DNA from: Ruminococcaceae bacterium UBA1772
Lineage (GTDB): Bacteria; Bacillota; Clostridia; Oscillospirales; Acutalibacteraceae
Length of the DNA: 9,511 nt
NCBI GenBank assembly: GCA_002314645.1
Contig: DCGS01000036.1
Location: 10,993-20,503 of the forward strand
Direction of reading: 5' to 3'
Of this stretch, positions 7,981 through 9,511 are shown one piece after another. The position numbers and the translations under genes were made by a program. Position 1 is the first letter of the stretch. Each line of letters starts with the position of its first letter. The notes below the pieces were generated by a model. That model was not told the DNA's origin. It did not search any database and saw only the letters and a program-made list of their open reading frames with translations.

Positions 7981-8008
7981 TTGAACTTCCCCTAAAAAAT
8001 GTTATACT
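7981..8008 (+). promoter_or_regulatory. Candidate extended -10 promoter for rlmD
   Basis: TTGAAC (7981-7986), a 16-bp spacer and TATACT (8003-8008) preceded by TGT, giving an extended -10 (TGnTATACT). The start would be near 8015, with a leader of about 70 nt to the ATG at 8084. The -35 element abuts the start codon of the divergent gene. A perfect TTGACA further right (8053) has no -10 before the gene and is not preferred. Confidence 0.5.
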
Positions 8009-8023
8009 AAAGATGTATTTTAC

Positions 8024-8059
8024 ATTTTACTATATACGACATAAACTTTCAATTGACAA
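8024..8059 (-). promoter_or_regulatory. Candidate sigma-70/SigA promoter(s) for the minus-strand operon
   Basis: Two overlapping matches on the minus strand, each with 17-bp spacing: TTGTCA (8059-8054) with TATATA (8036-8031), and TTGAAA (8052-8047) with TAAAAT (8029-8024). Transcription would begin around 8017-8025, leaving a leader of roughly 40 nt before the DnaD/DnaB-like gene. No other promoter candidate is obvious in the tightly packed operon. Prediction is by eye only. Confidence 0.55.
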
Positions 8060-8083
8060 AACTCACATTAAAGGCGGTAAAAA

Positions 8084-9445
8084 ATGCTAACAAAGAACCA
8101 AAATATTACATTAAAAATTGACGGTATGACTGCTGAAGGCAATGGCGTAGGCCACTTCGACGGTGTTGCTGTATTTGTTCCAGGATCCGCCATAGGAGAC
8201 GAACTTGAAATACACATTGTCAAAGTGAAAAAAAATTATGCCTTCGGCAAAATTCTAAACATAATAGAGCCATCTAAAGACCGTATTTCATCTGACTGCG
8301 AAGTGTCTATGAAATGCGGCGGATGTGCGTATAGACATATTTCATACGAGGCTGAATCGCAGATAAAAAAGCAGCGTGTAGAAGACGCATTCACACGCAT
8401 TGGGCATTTTGAAAACCCACCTCTTTTAGACATTGTTTCTTCTAAGGAAACTGACCACTACCGAAACAAAGCTCAGTTCCCTATAGGTAGAGACAAGGAT
8501 GGTAATTTAGAAATAGGATTCTATGCACTTAGCAGCCATAGAATAATCCCTTGTAAAAGCTGCGCACTTCAGCCTGAAATTTTCAGTGACATTTTAAATA
8601 TTGTCGAAAAATGGATAGAAAAAAATAAAGTTTCCACCTACTCGGAGGAAACAAAAAATGGTCTTTTAAGACACATATATATTCGTCGAGGACATTACTC
8701 AAAAGAGCTCATGCTCTGCCTTGTAATTAACGGCAAAACCATACCAGCAGAGAATGAACTCATAGAAGAACTCAAGGGAAAAATTGAAAGCTTCAAAACA
8801 CTCGTAATCAACGTAAATACGAAGGATACGAACGTTATAACAGGTGAAGAATGCATTACTCTCTTTGGTGAAGGATACATAACTGACACACTTTGTGGAC
8901 TTACATTTAGAATTTCTCCACTTTCCTTCTACCAAGTTAATCCACCACAGGCAGAACGTCTCTACACACTTGGAAAAGAGTATGCAGAGCTTTCAAAAGA
9001 TGACATTCTTCTTGACCTATACTGTGGTACTGGTACCATTGGCCTTACAATGGCAAGCGAAGTAAAAAAACTCGTTGGAGTAGAAATAATTCCTGAAGCC
9101 ATTGAGGATGCAAAAAAGAATGCAAAGCTAAACGGCATAGACAACGCAGAATTCATATGCGGTGACGCAACAAAGGCGGCTGAAACTCTCAAAGAACAAG
9201 GCCTTTCCCCTTCCGTGGTTCTTGTAGACCCACCTCGCAAAGGCCTAACTCCTGAACTCATTCAGACTATCGTCGACATGAACCCACGTCGCCTAGTCTA
9301 CATTTCATGTGACCCAGCAACTCTTGCTCGTGACGCCGCCCTCATCCAGTCTCTTGGTTACGCACTCAACCGTGCTACACCACTCGACATGTTCCCAAGA
9401 ACGGCTCATGTTGAGAGCGTGGTTCTGTTGACTAAAGTACAGTAA
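8084..9445 (+). CDS. rlmD: 23S rRNA (uracil-C5)-methyltransferase, RlmD/RumA type
   Basis: SAM-dependent enzyme of 453 residues that makes 5-methyluridine in 23S rRNA (RumA/RlmD, or RlmCD in Bacillota). An N-terminal TRAM domain spans about 5-63 (GMTAEGNGVGHFDGVAVFV). The 4Fe-4S ligands are C72, C78 and C81 in CEVSMKCGGC, with a fourth at C160 (or C157) in IPCKSC. The catalytic domain shows FYQVN (282-286), the SAM motif DLYCGTGTIGL (311-321), GVEI with E334, VDPPRKG (381-387), nucleophile C409 in YISCDP, and the general base E444 in AHVE. Length and motif order are complete. The SD is an imperfect AAGGCGG 6 nt before ATG. It is transcribed away from the replication operon. The specific uridine target (equivalent of U747, U1939 or both) cannot be decided from sequence. 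From about 9121 to the stop the GC content is clearly higher than in the rest of the gene. Confidence 0.95.
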   Translation: MLTKNQNITLKIDGMTAEGNGVGHFDGVAVFVPGSAIGDELEIHIVKVKKNYAFGKILNIIEPSKDRISSDCEVSMKCGGCAYRHISYEAESQIKKQRVEDAFTRIGHFENPPLLDIVSSKETDHYRNKAQFPIGRDKDGNLEIGFYALSSHRIIPCKSCALQPEIFSDILNIVEKWIEKNKVSTYSEETKNGLLRHIYIRRGHYSKELMLCLVINGKTIPAENELIEELKGKIESFKTLVINVNTKDTNVITGEECITLFGEGYITDTLCGLTFRISPLSFYQVNPPQAERLYTLGKEYAELSKDDILLDLYCGTGTIGLTMASEVKKLVGVEIIPEAIEDAKKNAKLNGIDNAEFICGDATKAAETLKEQGLSPSVVLVDPPRKGLTPELIQTIVDMNPRRLVYISCDPATLARDAALIQSLGYALNRATPLDMFPRTAHVESVVLLTKVQ

Positions 9446-9511
9446 CAATTACTGTGGATAAAATATGTAATTTGATAGGCAGACTAAAGTTAAATCAGTC
9501 GGCACAGAATC
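9446..9511. other. Right-edge intergenic tail, no gene assigned
   Basis: Sixty-six AT-rich bases (about one third GC). A 7-bp inverted repeat with 3-nt loop, ACAGTAA/TTACTGT at 9439-9455, spans the rlmD stop codon but is not followed by a T-run in the plus direction. On the minus strand a frame is open from base 9511 for 20 codons and stops with TAA at 9451-9449; it could be the C-terminal tail of a convergent gene outside the window or chance. I do not recognise its residues. Confidence 0.4.

Noticed and set aside
8053..8058. Perfect TTGACA on the plus strand upstream of rlmD
   Set aside because: No plausible -10 at 15-19 bp spacing; that position overlaps the ribosome binding site and start codon. 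On the minus strand the overlapping TTGTCA is the more useful -35.
9439..9455. Inverted repeat ACAGTAA/TTACTGT as a terminator for rlmD
   Set aside because: Only seven AT-rich pairs and no downstream T-run in the plus direction; likely chance or a weak structure.
1..9511. CRISPR array, tRNA/rRNA, IS element, toxin-antitoxin or defence system
   Set aside because: No regularly spaced repeats, transposase motifs, RNA-gene sequences or small two-gene cassettes were seen; every gap but the 103-nt promoter region and the right edge is under 50 nt.

Overview
The window reads as an ordinary chromosomal segment of a low-GC Gram-positive bacterium, most likely a Clostridia member of the Lachnospiraceae type. 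This is inferred from the AT-rich sequence, strong AGGAGG-type ribosome binding sites, densely packed genes, a DnaD/DnaB-type replication protein next to a DnaI-type helicase loader, and a RlmD/RumA-type methyltransferase. No phylogenetic search was possible, so the family-level placement is tentative. There are no RNA genes, CRISPR arrays or insertion sequences.

Layout: (1) Bases 1-516, plus strand, hold the 3' part of asnS, closed by a 13-bp perfect hairpin with T-rich flanks on both sides that probably serves as a terminator in both directions. (2) Bases 563-7980, minus strand, hold six genes with no gap larger than 17 nt. In transcription order they are: a DnaD/DnaB-family replication initiation protein; a DnaI/DnaC-type helicase loader (8-nt overlap); Tex, an RNA-binding S1 protein; an ABC ATPase (2-nt gap); its ABC-2 permease partner (4-nt ATGA overlap), together NatAB-like; and a DUF389 membrane protein starting with TTG. 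This looks like one polycistronic unit of about 7.4 kb. (3) Bases 7981-8083 are the only real intergenic regulatory region. The best promoter candidates for the two divergent genes lie so that they face each other, and each transcript would run through the other promoter. (4) Bases 8084-9445, plus strand, hold a complete 23S rRNA uracil-C5 methyltransferase with TRAM domain and Fe-S cysteines. (5) The last 66 bases have no assignable gene; a short reading frame open from the right edge on the minus strand might be the tail of a neighbour.

The genes serve translation (asnS, rlmD), replication initiation (the DnaD/DnaB-like protein and loader), nucleic-acid or transcription maintenance (tex) and membrane export (ABC pair, DUF389). 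I see no convincing evidence of a new multi-gene system. The points most worth a second look are the six-gene operon joining replication loading to an exporter and DUF389, the facing promoters, the GC step inside the 3' end of rlmD, and the His/Glu-rich N-terminus of the DUF389 protein.
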